Notes: generated by a model not told the origin, from the sequence alone. DNA of 64,000 nucleotides from Rhinopithecus roxellana (GCF_007565055.1 NC_044553.1:44071420-44135419), one strand, 5' to 3'; shown: positions 1 through 11,646, numbered from the stretch's first letter. A program made the numbers and translations.

Positions 1-379
1 ATGAAATCTTGGACTTAATTGAAAACTCTGCTTTTTATTAGATTGTCCTAAGGCTCCAAACCAATACATCATGCACCTAGAAAGCATCATGGATCCTTAA
101 TCAGGGGAATAACAAAATAAAGAAAAGTTGGCCTGGCAAGAGATATGTGGAAATAATCAAAACAACATATGCTCATAGATGTATTCAGGAATATATATAT
201 ATATATCTCCTTAATTTTGAAAGATGCCAGATGTCATTTCTTTCCATGCTAGTATAACTGAAAAGAATTATTATTGCCCATACCTTAAAAATGTTTGGAA
301 ATTATTCTATACTCTTCACTTAATTATTTGCAACACTGGATCATAGATTTGCCTCATTCATTGATCCTAAAAGCATATT
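1..379. other. Unassigned AT-rich sequence
   Basis: No gene or recognisable repeat. There is a short (AT)n run near 193-206. Nothing here has a coding signature. Confidence 0.4.
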
Positions 380-510
380 TTAGGAAGTTGTTATATGCAC
401 GTTGCTGTTATAGGCTCTAGGGAAAAAAAGATGAATTAAGCAATTCCCCTGTTCTCCAGGAGCTCAGATTCTGGTGGGAAGCAGAAGTGTAAATAGATAA
501 ATGGTGTGAA
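380..510 (-). repeat. L2 LINE fragment, antisense
   Basis: The order of motifs (ttgctgttataggctctagggaa, then a ctccaggagctcagattctggtgggaa-type segment, then aagtgtaaatagataaa) follows the antisense L2 tail in which a 'total amount, ggagctcacagtctag, gacagacaa' order is typical. Strongly diverged. Confidence 0.45.
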
Positions 511-1430
511 AGTTGGCAAGGCGAGCACCTTGCCTGCTACTGGAGGCTTCTTCCTCCTCCACAGAGGCACAGCCAAGAGCTGGACACAATGGAGTCTAGC
601 GGGTGCACATGGCTCCGTAAAAGTCGCTTTCCCAGTGTTCAAGGATAAGCTGTTCAGCAAATCATACGGTCCTGGATTTTCTGGCATTTCAGGCATTGAG
701 ATGCTTTACTATTGCTTTGATCTTTTTAAAGCAAAAAACTTTTTCAATGGAAAAATAAAGAGTTAGTTTTCCTGTCATTGATCAATGTAGTTTTAACTTT
801 CTTTGCAAGGCCAGATAGGATCTTCAGGAAGTACTTTGGTTGATTAATACTTCAAATTAAAATTAAATTTAAATTCTAAAAAGTGTAATTATGAACAAAA
901 TGCTTGAGAGCACAGAGAAAGGAACCATTAAATTTACATTTTCAGTCACTGTCAAGGCTCTATTTATTCAGAGCCATTCTTTCCTTTAAAAGGCACTGTG
1001 CTAGATCTTTGGAGTGAATTCTGTTACAAGAAATTTCTTGAGGCTGTCCCATTTTCCTCAATTCCTCACTGGAATTTCATAATGATTTAACCCATAGCTG
1101 AATTCACTTAGAAATTCTCAGGAGCTAGAAGCCAAAAAGACACTAACAATAATTTCTTTCACTATTTTTCTTATTTTAGTTCGTGGATCTGTGAGTGTTG
1201 TTTCGTGTTGTTTGGTTTTGGTGGATGATTGCTACATTTCACAAGTGAGGAGAAAAAGTAAGTCTTCCATTTCTTTTTCCTTTCCTATTCTAGCTGGCTT
1301 TTAAATTATCAACATGGGCTTTCAGATTAGATGTTGTCCAAAATGGCTTAAGTTTTTTGCTCTGGAAGTAACTCTTACAAGAGGAAAATAAAGCATTTAT
1401 TTTGTTAGGTTACTTATTGTAAAGGATTTA
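511..1430. other. Unassigned sequence with overlapping short open frames
   Basis: Two antiparallel frames of 86 codons overlap at 436-766. Neither shows a family I recognise, and an AATAAA sits at 752-757 just before the plus-strand stop. An old processed pseudogene is possible but unsupported. The rest of the stretch shows nothing clear. Confidence 0.3.
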
Positions 1431-1439
1431 GTGCCTGAG

Positions 1440-1600
1440 TTATAAATTAAATGATTTGCAGACTAGATAGCACTTCAGAAATTACCTATTCCAAATTCTT
1501 TATTCTACAAATATTCAGACAAGATAAACGAGTTGCTTAATTTGCAGAGCTAGTCAGTGACACCGCCAAGACTAGAAGTCAGATCTCAGCAAGGCATTCG
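1440..1600 (+). repeat. MIR-like SINE fragment
   Basis: The segment attacctattccaaattc ... gacaagataaacgagttgcttaatttgcagagctagtcagtgac fits the MIR 3' half (a 'gaaactgaggc.. aagttgcttgcccaaggtcacacagctagt' type order). Very diverged. Confidence 0.35.
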
Positions 1601-1639
1601 GTATTGCTAAGTTCCCTGATCATTTCCCATAATAACTAT

Positions 1640-1853
1640 TACAAATCTTCACCACTGCTTTCATGAACCTCATAATACTGCCTCCCTATCACTCTGGCCC
1701 TACTTCACAGAAAATTGGAAGCCACCAAGCATCAACTCCAGTTTCCACTTTTAAACTTCCTCATATCTCATCTCAAAAGAAGAATATCAGAATATTATTA
1801 CCCTTCAGGGTAATCCTGCCATTTGTCATCTGTATCACACTAAGTCTCTGTTT

Positions 1854-1888
<35 letters not shown>

Positions 1889-2700
1889 TTTTGAGACATA
1901 GTATTGTTCCGTCACCCAGGCTGAAGCGCAGTGATATGAACATGGCTCACTGCAGCCTCAACTTCCTGGGCTCAAACGATTCTCTTTCCTCAGCCTCCTT
2001 TGCAGCTGGGACCACAAGTGCGCGCCACTACACCTGGCTACTTTTTTTTATTTTTTGTAGAGACAGGTTCTCCTTTTGTTGCCTAGGCTGGTCTTGAACG
2101 CCTGGGCTGGCCTCTCAAAGTGCTGGGATTACAGGCGTAAGCCACCATGCCTGGCCAGAGTCCCATCTCTTCTAAAATCTTATTCTGTTAATGTTAAACC
2201 TCATTCTTTCACCTATATAGGGATTTTCTCACCATCAGCCTCTTCTGTTCAACAAATAAACATGCTCAAACACTTGCATTCATAGTGACATTGTGCCCCA
2301 TTCTGGAAGCATTCTTTGTTTTCACCGTAGCCAAACAGGAAAGTTTCCATAGTCACACCTCCCATTCATTTCTTCAACTTCAAAAATTTGACCTTTGACA
2401 CTATCATTCAATCAAAAATGTTTGGGCCAAGGCTATCTCTGTGCCTTTCAAGGATGTTTTTCAATTTTCTCCTTTTGAGAACTCTTTTCTCTTCTAGATT
2501 TCTTATTCTTCTCTTACCATTGGGTTTACTTTCAAGTTTTTCTCTCTCCCTTCATTAATTCCTTAATTTCTGATACTTTCCAGGGTTCCATTCTTAGTAC
2601 TTTTTCTTCTTATTCTATACTGCAAATCATAAGTCCCACTGAAATTCATGCCTCAGTGCTTGCACAAAAATTTGTGTAATGTACAAATGTCATTTAAAGA
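1640..2700 (+). repeat. L2-type LINE remnant, interrupted by an Alu
   Basis: Pyrimidine-rich sequence on both sides of the Alu at 1854-2156 resembles the L2 ORF2 region (cctcatatctcatctc, gggttccattcttagtac, cagtgcttgcac). No frame remains open. Assigned from compositional and word-order resemblance only. Confidence 0.4.
1854..2156 (-). mobile_element. Alu (AluJ-like), antisense
   Basis: Reads TTTA-repeat tail, then gagacatagtattgttccgt, and ends gccaccatgcctggcc. The tail has turned into a (TTTA)n microsatellite at about 1854-1891. Many substitutions and a J-type 'ttttttgtagagacagg' middle indicate an old copy. Confidence 0.93.
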
Positions 2701-2836
2701 AAAATATCTCTCCTAAGTTTTCAATATTGAATAAAATTTTTAAATTATGATATTATTTACTTACTTAAATATAAAACTAAATGTAAATTACTTGATTTCA
2801 CAGGGCTTTTGTTTTTGGTTTTGTTTTTGGTTTGGG

Positions 2837-3130
2837 TTTTTTTTTTTTTAAGACAGAGCCTTGCTCTGTCACTTAAGCTGAAATGCAATGGCATGGTGTC
2901 ATCTCACTGCAACCTCCACCTCCCAGGTTCAAGCAATTCTCCTGCCTCAGCCCCCTTAGTAGCTGGGATTATAGGTGCCCACCACCTCACCCAGCTAATT
3001 TTTGTATTTTTACTAAAGATAGGGTTTTGCCATGTTGTCCAGGCTGGTCTCGAACTCCTGACCACAAGTGATCCACTGCCATGTCCTCCCAAAGTGCTGG
3101 GATTACAGGCATGAGCCACCACACCCAGCC
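2837..3130 (-). mobile_element. Alu, antisense
   Basis: Poly-T at 2837-2849 followed by the reverse-complement Alu body (agacagagccttgctctgtc) and the head ending cacccagcc at 3130. Full length, with S-like sequence. Confidence 0.95.
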
Positions 3131-3714
3131 ATGTTGATAGTTCTTATACAGTGATACAACTAAAAACTTTTTTAAGTGAATGCAAATAAAACTAAAATTG
3201 CAAAATACTCATAAAATGAAATGAACATTAATTTGTGTGGTTATGTTGTTTCCTTGAAACTGAATTGTCAGCTTACAATGTGAATATAGGACTGGCTGCT
3301 AATAACATAGTTCCTTTTTAATTAAAATAGAACTGTGTGCCATGTGATGATTCAGCTCTCCCACCTCTTTTCTCTGTTCAAACTACTGTGAAACCTTCAT
3401 TCCCATGGGCAAGCACACAGTGACACCATTGTGTCTGCACTTGACCTGTTTGCATCATTCACATATTAAGCCTAGCTTTGTGATATTTGGCACCAGCAAG
3501 ATTATGAACATAAATATCAATTCAGACACCGAAGTAAGTTGGCAATATTCGTTCATGAGGTGGTCATCCAAATAATTCAGATTATTGTTGAAATGAAAGC
3601 ATGAATGTAAGCATAAATGTAAAAATCAACCTAGTGAACACAGACCACTGAAAATATATCCAAGGAATCTCAGGGATCTGAGGATCCCAACTTTGTGAAT
3701 CCCAGATCTGTATC
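3131..3714. other. Unassigned intergenic sequence
   Basis: AT-rich, with stops in all frames beyond short lengths. No repeat family recognised. Confidence 0.4.
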
Positions 3715-4010
3715 TATGGCCTGAAACCCTCTCCTGAGCTTCTGCCCTGTATTTCCAACTGCCTACTAAAAATTTCTCTACCTACATGTCACCTCAGAGG
3801 CAACATGTCCAAACTGAACTTGTTATCGTTCCCCACGCACACACCCACCTTAACCTGTATTCCCAATCTTAGTTAATGACATCATCATCTACCTAGTTAC
3901 CGAAGCCAAAACCTTAAGTCTCATACTAGATTCCTTCCTCTGCCTCACCTCCTACACCCAAATCTTGTTGATCCTGCTTCCTAAACTTCTTTTGCATCAA
4001 TAGTCATTTT
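3715..4010 (+). repeat. L2 LINE, ORF2 remnant
   Basis: Translating around 3745-3990 gives words typical of the L2 reverse transcriptase C-terminal part (SNCLL, then NMSKLN, later LILDS). Stops and frame breaks are present. Sense orientation. Confidence 0.6.
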
Positions 4011-4249
4011 TCCTTTGACCCAGAAATCCTACTCAGAAATTATCTCAAGAAAACAATTTAAATATTAATGAAGCAACAAACATAAAAGCAAAGATTTTCA
4101 CTCCACTATTGTACTTAATAAGGAAAAACTGAAACAACATGACCGCTTAAGAGTAGGAGAAAGATTAAACTAAATAAGATAAAGATTATCCTTATCCAGG
4201 AGCAATATAAAATTATGGTTCTTGGCAGACTAGCTCGCAAACAAAAAAA

Positions 4250-4570
4250 ACTTTTTAATAAATTTTATTGTATATATTTAAAGTATATAACATGAGGTTA
4301 TGGGATATATATAGATAGTGATATGGTTACTATAGTGAAGCAAATAACCATATCCATCATCTCACATAGTAACCCATTAATTTTGTTGTTACTGTTTTTG
4401 AGCAGCTGAAAACTACCCACTTTGCAAGAATCCAAAATACAGCACAATTTTATTAACTATAGTCCTCATGTTGTGCATTAGATCTTCAGGCTTGTTCATC
4501 CTACACATCTGCTACTTTGCATCCCCTGAGCTACATCTCCCCATTTCTTCCCCACCTTCCTCTTCTCCCA
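4250..4570 (-). repeat. L1 3' UTR fragment, antisense
   Basis: The order 'ttttattgtatatatttaaagtat', 'catatccatcatctcacatagt', 'attaactatagtcctcatgttg', 'acatctccccatttcttcccc' is the reverse complement of the L1MA/L1PB-type 3' UTR. Confidence 0.75.
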
Positions 4571-4789
4571 TTCTGGTTATCACTGAACATTCAGAATGAC
4601 AGACAAGAGACAGAACCTGGGCCCAAGGGAGGCAGGCCATCATACTGGACTTTGCATAAAGCAAGGAATCCCAAAAAAGCAATATTCTCAGTGAGTGAAC
4701 TAGAAAACAATCTACTCATAGAGGAAAATGGTAAGGAAAATTGCCTGTCTCAGTCTTGGCCGTAAATAAAGGTCAGAAATAAGTTATTC

Positions 4790-6250
4790 TTGATAATTCA
4801 AAACTACAAGCATGCTCTCAAGTGGATTTAGTGACAGAATATACAGAATCTGAATGTCCCTCCAAAACACAAGAAACAATTTGTATTTAAATAAGTCTTA
4901 GGTTGGTAGTGTCCCCAGGCATTTAGTAGAATCCGAAGCAAATTTCTCTCAAGAAATTAAATTTCAACTTGGACTTTCAAAAAACCCCACTAATAAAATC
5001 TCAAGGAACATAAATCCATAATAAAAGATAGTGAGACATGAAGAAATAAGTTATCAGGGACAAGTCTCAGCCTTTAAAAAATTGCATTATCAGACTCACA
5101 AAAGCTTCAGATATAAAGTTGATCTAGAATATAAAATAAACATATCTAATACATTTTTAAATAAAATAAAATATAGCCAAATAATGAGTCTATAATAAAT
5201 GAGTAGAGTAATAAAACCAACAAGAACTTTAAGAAATGTAAAATATATTTATTGAAAAAAATTCAAGCTATGGTATTGGGATTAAACAGCAGATTAGACA
5301 GAGATGAAGAAATAATTAGTAAACTGAAAGATAAATCTGAAGAAATTGCATAGAGTACAACACAGAAAGCCAGAGAGATAAAATATACATAACAAAGATA
5401 AACAAAAAAATGGGTAGAGTGTGAAGCTCTAACAAATATATACTTGCAATACTGAAAGGGAATGAATGAAAAAATGAGGGAGAGTTGCTAATATTTCCAA
5501 CATAATTAAAGACGTGAATCTTTAGATTCAAAAAGTCCAATATATTGCAAGTACAATAAATAAAACAGAAATATAGACCAAGACCATCACTGAAAAACTA
5601 CGACACACCAAAGATAAAACAAGATTTTAAAGCTGCCAGAACAAAAAGAAGGAAGGTAGATGTGAAGTTTGCTAGCTTCTCAATTGCAACAAGTAGAAAC
5701 CTAGAATATTAAAAATGTCACTTTAGAATTACCCAGTGAAAATATCTTTGAAGAATAATGACAAAATAAATACACTTTCCAATAAAGAACACCATGGAAG
5801 ATGTATTACCAATAGACCCTTACCAGAGGGATTTATAAGCATGTACTTTAGAAAAATGAAAAATGATCCTATAAGGAGAGTTTGTAATGCAAAAGAAAGT
5901 TGATGAAGAAAATTTTAAACATCTTAAGATCTCTAAACAGGCACGAGTATATATGATCATATTTATTAATATATAACTTGTTTGCTTAATAAAATATAGA
6001 ATTAAAGAATTGAGTAAAATTGCTTATAATCTAAGAGGAAGGTTATCAGAGTTAAAGTGTCCTAAAAATCTCTTAAGCAAATTATTTCTGTTGAAATATT
6101 TTGAGTAATCATTAAAAAGAATAGAAACAGAATATATAACTTCTAAAGTAAGAGTGGAAAAAGTAAAATGAGAGGGAAAAACTTCAAGCTGAAAGAATGG
6201 GGGATATGAGAAAAAAGTAACAAGGAAACAGCAAGGACATTTTAAAAGTT
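4790..6250 (+). repeat. Old L1M/HAL1-like LINE remnant, ORF1 region
   Basis: 5290-5400 contains a decayed ORF1 coiled-coil coding segment (cagattagacagagatgaagaa, gatctgaagaaattgcatag, acacagaaagccag). Further words (agatttt aaagctgccagaac) are typical of old L1 ORF1. No open frame survives. Whether this is HAL1 or a full L1M is not decided. Confidence 0.55.
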
Positions 6251-6299
6251 GAAAAAAGATTATATCAATCATAGTCCCAAAAGAAACACATGACACACT

Positions 6300-6690
6300 T
6301 GAAGTGCTTACATGAAAAGAGTTTAGTGAAGGAAACATTTAACGAGATGAGGATAGGTTTAAGGGAACCAGTAAGGGGGAGTGAAAAATACTGAGATGAG
6401 CAAGAGTGGAAAACCAATATTAACCCCAAGCCTGGTAGAGAAAGAGATGAGGACTCTGTCAACGGAGCTCAGTAAGAGTTGGAACCAAGAAAGAGGCACC
6501 TCCCAACAGGAGCTAAAGTCATAACAGACTGCAGCCACTGACAGATGGTAGCCAGGTAGGGAGGAACACCTTCCCAAACCTATGGGTCTGTCCTGTTTAT
6601 GAACTTAACCCAAAACCAGATGGCAAGGGAACCCAGATGATGCTGTAGAGGTCATCCTCATAGGCCACAGAGCAGTGCAGAGTATCAGTG
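6300..6690. repeat. Unassigned old interspersed repeat, copy A
   Basis: Shares its order of words with 59980-60360: 'gtttaagggaaccagtaaggggga' against 'gttaagggaaccaacaaggaata', then an 'aaccagatggcaagggaaccca ... gtagaggtcatcctcataggc' block. I recognise it as a dispersed family but cannot name it. Confidence 0.4.
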
Positions 6691-6841
6691 ACTTATAGGG
6701 GGTAGTGGGGGACAGAAGGGGGTCAAATAGGACATAATCCAGCACAAGGAAAACAGAGATAAATTCAAATACATCAATAATAACAAGTGTCCAAATGGAC
6801 TAAACTCTAAGTTACAATCAAAGATTGTCAAATTGAGATTT

Positions 6842-7154
6842 TATTTTATTTATTTATTTATTTTTTGAGATGGGGTCTTGCTCTGTCACCGAGGCTGGAA
6901 TGCAGTGGCACGATCTCAGCTCACTGCAAGCTCTACCTCCCAGGTTCAAGCAATTCTCCTGCCTCAGCCTCCCGAATAGCTGGGATTACATCCATCCACC
7001 ACTATGCCTGGCTAATTGTTTTTTTTTCTTTTTAGTAGAGATGGGGTTTTGCCATGTTGGCCAGGCTGGTCTTGAACTGTTGACCTCAGGTAATCCACCC
7101 ACCTTGGCCTCCCAAAGTGCTGGGATTACAGGCGTGAGCCACCGCTCCCAGCCC
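6842..7154 (-). mobile_element. Alu, antisense
   Basis: A TTTA-rich tail at 6842-6865, the full reverse-complement body, and the head ending accgctcccagcc at 7153. It interrupts L1 ORF2-like sequence (aatggactaaactctaag before, an A/T-rich L1 fragment after). Confidence 0.95.
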
Positions 7155-7800
7155 AAACTGAGTTTTTTTTTTTTTTTTAACCAAACATATGCTGCCTTAA
7201 AGTGATTTATTTCAACTATAAAGACAAAGAAAGATTAAAAGTGGGGAAAAAAAAGAAAAACAATGTATCAGGGAAATAAAATCCAGGAGACATACGATAG
7301 TATTAAGACAAATATTTAAGGAAAAAACCATTATCAGAAATAAAATGAATCCCTAGACATTGATAAAAAGCTGTAGTACACTGGTAAATATTTAATAGGC
7401 ACTCAGGGGAAGGGGAAGACTTATTTCTAGTGTTTTTCAATTTCTGTGGTGAAAATATCCTTACCTTGGCCAATTTCAAGCCACCAATGTGAAGTTAACT
7501 GACTCACAAAATTCTAAAAATTTAACATCAGCTCTTACGGGCTACAGCTCTTATGAGTAAAAGTTAGTTTCAGCATCTTCACTCAACAAAAGGTTCAATT
7601 CACTGGGAAAATAAAGCAATTAAAAACACATTTGCCACCATGCTTTGTGTGATACTTGATTGGAATAGGAATGGAGGGAAAAGCTATATTGGGACAACTG
7701 AGGAAAATTAATAATAGAACGTATATTAGATAATATTGTATCAATGTTAAATGTCTTTGATGAGAGTATACCTATACACTTGTATTTTCCTAAGATATAC
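7155..7800. repeat. Decayed L1-like and unassigned sequence
   Basis: 7190-7330 still carries L1 ORF2-like words (caagaaagattaaaagt, agacaaatatttaagg). 7440-7800 shows nothing I can assign. Confidence 0.35.
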
Positions 7801-7804
7801 TGTT

Positions 7805-8815
7805 TACGTTTGGGGGAAGGGAGTGCTATGATATTTGCAATTTACTTTCAAATGGCTCATTAAAAAGGATATATGGTGACACTGGTTAAAATGGTGCAAG
7901 AGGGAGCATCTTCCTCTCTCTCTCCCTGGCCCTTTCCTCCTCTCCCCTACTCTCTTCTTCCACAGAAACACTGATAAATTGAGCAAAATTGTAGCAATCA
8001 ACTTTATCAAAACTCTGGAAAACAGTCAAAGGTTTACAGCAAAAAACTGAACACCAAATCAAGAAACAAACATTAAAAATGCCAGAAAGCTTTGCTCAAT
8101 TTTCACTTGCCTTTGCTCCACCTTTCTCCCAGACTAAGTGAAAGTCTTGAAGACAGCAGCCAGTGTTGGACCCTTCACTCTGGCTCCAGAGATAAAAGAG
8201 CAGATCGTATTCACAAAGAATTGTGTTTGTCTTTTCTAACCTGTCCGAAGGTTACCTGAAGGACTGACACAGGGAGCTTGCCTTTGTTTCACCTAACTCA
8301 GACTTACTCATGGAAGAAAAGTGGCTATGCAAAGAGCATTCCTTGCAAACATTATAAGACCAATAAACAACATGCTACACCTGGGACAAAAAATTACAAT
8401 TGAGGCAAACTATAGATATGCTGAAAGCCTGGAAGGAAAAGACGGGGAGAGAGTTTCTTTGAAAAATTAGGCATTCAAAAGTGTCCACATGTATTGGGGA
8501 ACTTAGAAAGCCATGTGCATACCCAAGGTAGAACACATGCTGGAAAAGACCTGAGAAGATCTATGTGGAAGGTTAGCTTCCACTTCTGGCAGATCTCTAG
8601 GTTCAATGCAAGCAGGAAGTAAAGGTGAAGGCAGAGCTATAAACAGCTTGTCTAAACATTGAAGGAGCACTCGAATACAAAGCCGACTAAGAGATATCTT
8701 TTTTTTCCTTTTTTCCCTTTTCTTTCTCTCTCCCTCTCTCTCTCCCTGGCCCTTTCCTCCTATCCCCACTTCTCTTTTTCTTTTATGTAAACCAAGAATC
8801 CAGAAACACAAAACT
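7805..8815 (+). repeat. Probable L1M 5' region
   Basis: Sequence such as 'aaaggtttacagcaaaaaactgaac', 'aagaaacaaacattaaaaatgcc' and 'gaaagctttgctcaa' resembles old L1 5' UTR/ORF1-proximal sequence, and it runs into definite L1M at 8816. A CT-rich 36 bp segment occurs twice, at 7913-7948 and 8732-8767. Confidence 0.4.
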
Positions 8816-9373
8816 GTCCTTCAAAACGGAGAGAGAAATTAAGACATTTCCAGATAAACAAAAGCTAAGAAAGTTTATTCCCAGTGAAACTGCTCTACAA
8901 AAATATACTAACTGAGATTCCTTTAGGCTGAAATGAAGACAGAAACTGGAAGCCATATCAAGAAGCCATATAAAGAACTCCAGTAAAGGTAAGTATATAA
9001 ATAAATATAAAACTCAGTGTTACTGTATTTTTAGTTTATAACTCCTTTTTTTATTTCCCATGTGATTTAAGAGATAAATACATAAAAATTATTGTATCTT
9101 TGCTTCTCCTGTGCTTGGTGCTTAAATAACAAAAAAAGTAAGAAAAAAATCTTATGTATTTTTGTTAATGGATACACAACATATAAAGATATAATTTGTG
9201 ACAATCACAACATAAAGTATGGGCAGAGCTGTATAGAGCAGAGATTTTTGTATGCTATTAAAGCTAAATTGGTATCAATTTAAACTAGGTTGTTATAAAT
9301 TTATGATGTTAATTGTAACCTCTGTGGTAACTACTTAAAATTTTTTTTTAACATACTGATAAGAAAATTAGAG

Positions 9374-9455
9374 GAGTTTGAGGCTGCAGTAAGCCATGAT
9401 CATGCCACTGCACTGCAGCCTGGGCAACAGAGCAAGACCCTGTCTCTAAAAAAAG
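9374..9455 (+). mobile_element. Alu right-end fragment
   Basis: Starts at gaggagtttgaggctgcag and runs through cactgcactgcagcctgg to caagaccctgtctct and an A tail. Only the last ~80 bases of an Alu/FAM-type unit are present. Confidence 0.85.
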
Positions 9456-9610
9456 TCAAGAAAATTAGAAGGGTATTAAATGGTACACTACAAAAAAAAA
9501 AAAAAAAATCAATGCAAGACAAAAGAAGGCAGTAGTGGAGGAAATGAGGAACAAAAAAGGCATAAGACATACAGAAGGAGTGCCTGGAGAGCAGCAACAG
9601 CCCAGCTACC

Positions 9611-9877
9611 ATGTCCCTGCAGGCTGATTTTGACATGATCACAGAAGATGTGAGGAAGCTGAAAACAAGACCAAATGATGAAGAACTGAAAGAACTGTAT
9701 GGGTTTTAGAAACAAGCTGTAATTGGAAACATTACTATTGAGTGTCCAGAAATGCTAGAATTAAAAGGCAAGGCCAAATGGGAAGCACAGACCCTCCAAA
9801 AAGGATTGTCAAAGGAAGATACAATGAGTGCCTGTATTTCTAAAGCAGAAGAGCTGATAGAAAAATACGGAATTTAG
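9611..9877 (+). pseudogene. ACBD7: ACBD7 processed pseudogene (acyl-CoA-binding domain protein 7)
   Basis: The frame from ATG 9611 to TAG 9875-9877 has 88 codons before the final stop, exactly the length of ACBD7. Without introns it keeps recognisable family stretches: ADFD near the start, EDVRKLK, ELKELYG, LKGKAKWEA, and the terminal ELIEKYGI that separates ACBD7 from its paralogue DBI/ACBP. Codon 33, normally a Tyr after the LYG motif, is TAG (9707-9709), so only the first helix could be made. A second Tyr of the ligand pocket (in SAYISK) is Cys here. In the parent, this small cytosolic protein binds long-chain acyl-CoA. The absence of introns, the flanking duplication and the in-frame stop make this a dead retrocopy. 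No promoter is apparent. Confidence 0.9.
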
Positions 9878-10087
9878 AATAAAGCATATGATAAATTTTC
9901 CTTTTTGAAGCCTTCATAATGGTATCATGACCAAACATTTAGAGTTAACACTGTTAACTCTAGGTATCGTGTATATTTTTGCTATTATTATGAATTATGA
10001 TACTTAATTAGAAGTATGCTAAAACTGCATAGTAACTAAATTGTACTTGATTAAACCAGGTGTCTTTAAAAGTTCTTTTAGAAAAGT

Positions 10088-10777
10088 ATTTTTTTTTTAA
10101 TTTTTGTAGATTTAGGGGGTACAAGTGCAGTTTTGTTTCATGAACGTACCATGTAGTGGTGAAGTCTGGACTTTCAGTGTCCCCATCACCCAAATAGTCT
10201 ACAATTGTCCCTAAAAGGTAGTTTCTCGTTCCTCAGCCCCCTCGAACCCTCCCACCTGCCAAGTCTCCAGTGTCTATTGTTCCACACTCCATGTCCATGT
10301 GTACACATTGTTTGGCTCCCACTTATGGGTGAGAACATGAGGTATTTGACTTTCCATTTCAAAGTTATTTCACTTAAGATAGTGGCCTCCAGTTCCAACC
10401 ATGTTGCTACAAAAAAACATGATTTCATTCTTTTTCTTAATGGCTGAGTAGTATTCCATGGTATACATATACCATATTTTCTTTGTCCAGTCATCTGTGG
10501 ATAGACACTTAGATTGATTCCACTTAGATTGATCTTTGCTATTGGGAATGGTGCAGTGATAAACATATGGGTGCAGGTGTCTCTTTGATACAATGACTTA
10601 TTTGTCTTTGGGTAGATAACCAGTGGTGGGATTGCTGGATGGAATGATGGTTCTGCTTTTAGTTCTTTGAGAGTCTCCATTGTTTTCCATGGAAGTTGTA
10701 CTGGTGTGCATTCCCACCAGCAGTGTATGAGTTTCCCTTTTCTCTGCATCCTCACCATCATCTGTTGTTTTTTGACA
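10088..10777 (-). mobile_element. 5'-truncated L1 (L1PB/L1MA-like), antisense, nested in the ACBD7 retrocopy
   Basis: Poly-T at about 10089-10099, then the reverse-complement L1 3' UTR and ORF2 C-terminal coding part. It is flanked by a perfect 12 bp duplication TTTTAGAAAAGT at 10076-10087 and 10778-10789. The minus strand still has a long frame (10186-10761) with ORF2 tail words (YPKTNKSL, TCTHMF, CIPWN), but it differs from an intact ORF2 by frameshifts and substitutions. Confidence 0.88.
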
Positions 10778-10965
10778 TTTTAGAAAAGTCTTACTCTGGT
10801 AGTATTTACACAAAGGTTAGGAATTTTTTTAAAAGACATACAGAAAACAAAGAGCAAAATGGCATAAGTAGTACTTTCTTATCAGTTATTACTTTATGTA
10901 AATAGATTAAACTTTCAAATCAAAAGGCAGAAAAATTAGCATGATGTGTTTTTGGTTTATTATTT

Positions 10966-11263
10966 GTTTGTTTGTTAGTTTTGTGAGATGGAGGCTCGCT
11001 CTGTCACCAGGCTGGAGTGCAGTATCACGATCTCGGCTCACTGCAACCTCTGCCTCCCGGGTTCAAGCGATTCTCCGGCCTCAGCCTCCTGAGTAGCTGG
11101 GACTACAGGAGCACACCACCGCGCCCAGCTAATTTTTGTATTTTTAGTAGAGGTGGGGTTTCACCATGTTGGCCAAGATTGTTTCGATCTCTTGACCTCG
11201 TGATCCGCCCACTTCTGCCTCCCAAAGTGCTGGGATTACAGGTGTAAGCCACTGTGCCCGGCC
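10966..11263 (-). mobile_element. Alu, antisense
   Basis: A (TTTG)n-like tail at 10955-10984, gtgagatggaggctcgctctg, full body, and the head ending gccactgtgcccggcc. AluS/Y-like, inserted in L1M. Confidence 0.95.
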
Positions 11264-11533
11264 CCAGCACAGTGTGTTTTTAAAAACGATGCAACTGTAT
11301 GCTATCCACAAGTGACTGACTTTAGACCCAAAGACACAAATCGTTTGAGTGAAAGGATGGTATGTGGGTTAAATTATGTCCCTATAAAAGATATATTAAA
11401 GTCCTAACAGCCAGCACCTGTGAATGTGACCTTATTTGGAAATAGGGTCTTTGCACACATAATTGAATTAAGATGAGGTCATTAGGATGGGCCCTAAATC
11501 AGTATGACTGATGTGCTTATAACAGGAGGAGAA

Positions 11534-11646
11534 GGCTGGGCATAGTGCCTCACACTTGTGATCCCAGCACTTTGGGAGGCCACAGCAGGAGGATCACTTG
11601 AGGCCAGGAGTTCGAAACCAGCCTGGGCAACATAGTAAGACCCTAT

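Larger units (their letters stand above)
9577..10832 (+). mobile_element. ACBD7 retrocopy insertion unit with target-site duplication
   Basis: The unit is flanked by a perfect 13 bp direct repeat AAGACATACAGAA at 9564-9576 and 10833-10845. The L1M sequence on the two sides is contiguous once one copy is removed. That is the mark of L1-driven reverse transcription of an mRNA. The 3' UTR part (9878-10832) was later split by the antisense L1 at 10088-10777. There is no long clean poly(A) at the right edge, only tttttttaaaa, consistent with age. Confidence 0.8.

Noticed and set aside
506..766. 86-codon frame ending at an AATAAA, considered as a retrocopy of a small mitochondrial-type protein
   Set aside because: I could not match it to any family, and an overlapping antisense frame is equally long.
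9611..9877. ACBD7 copy as a working gene
   Set aside because: In-frame TAG at codon 33, no introns and flanking target duplication: a processed pseudogene.
10186..10761. 191-codon minus-strand frame
   Set aside because: Decayed ORF2 tail of the antisense L1, not a separate gene.
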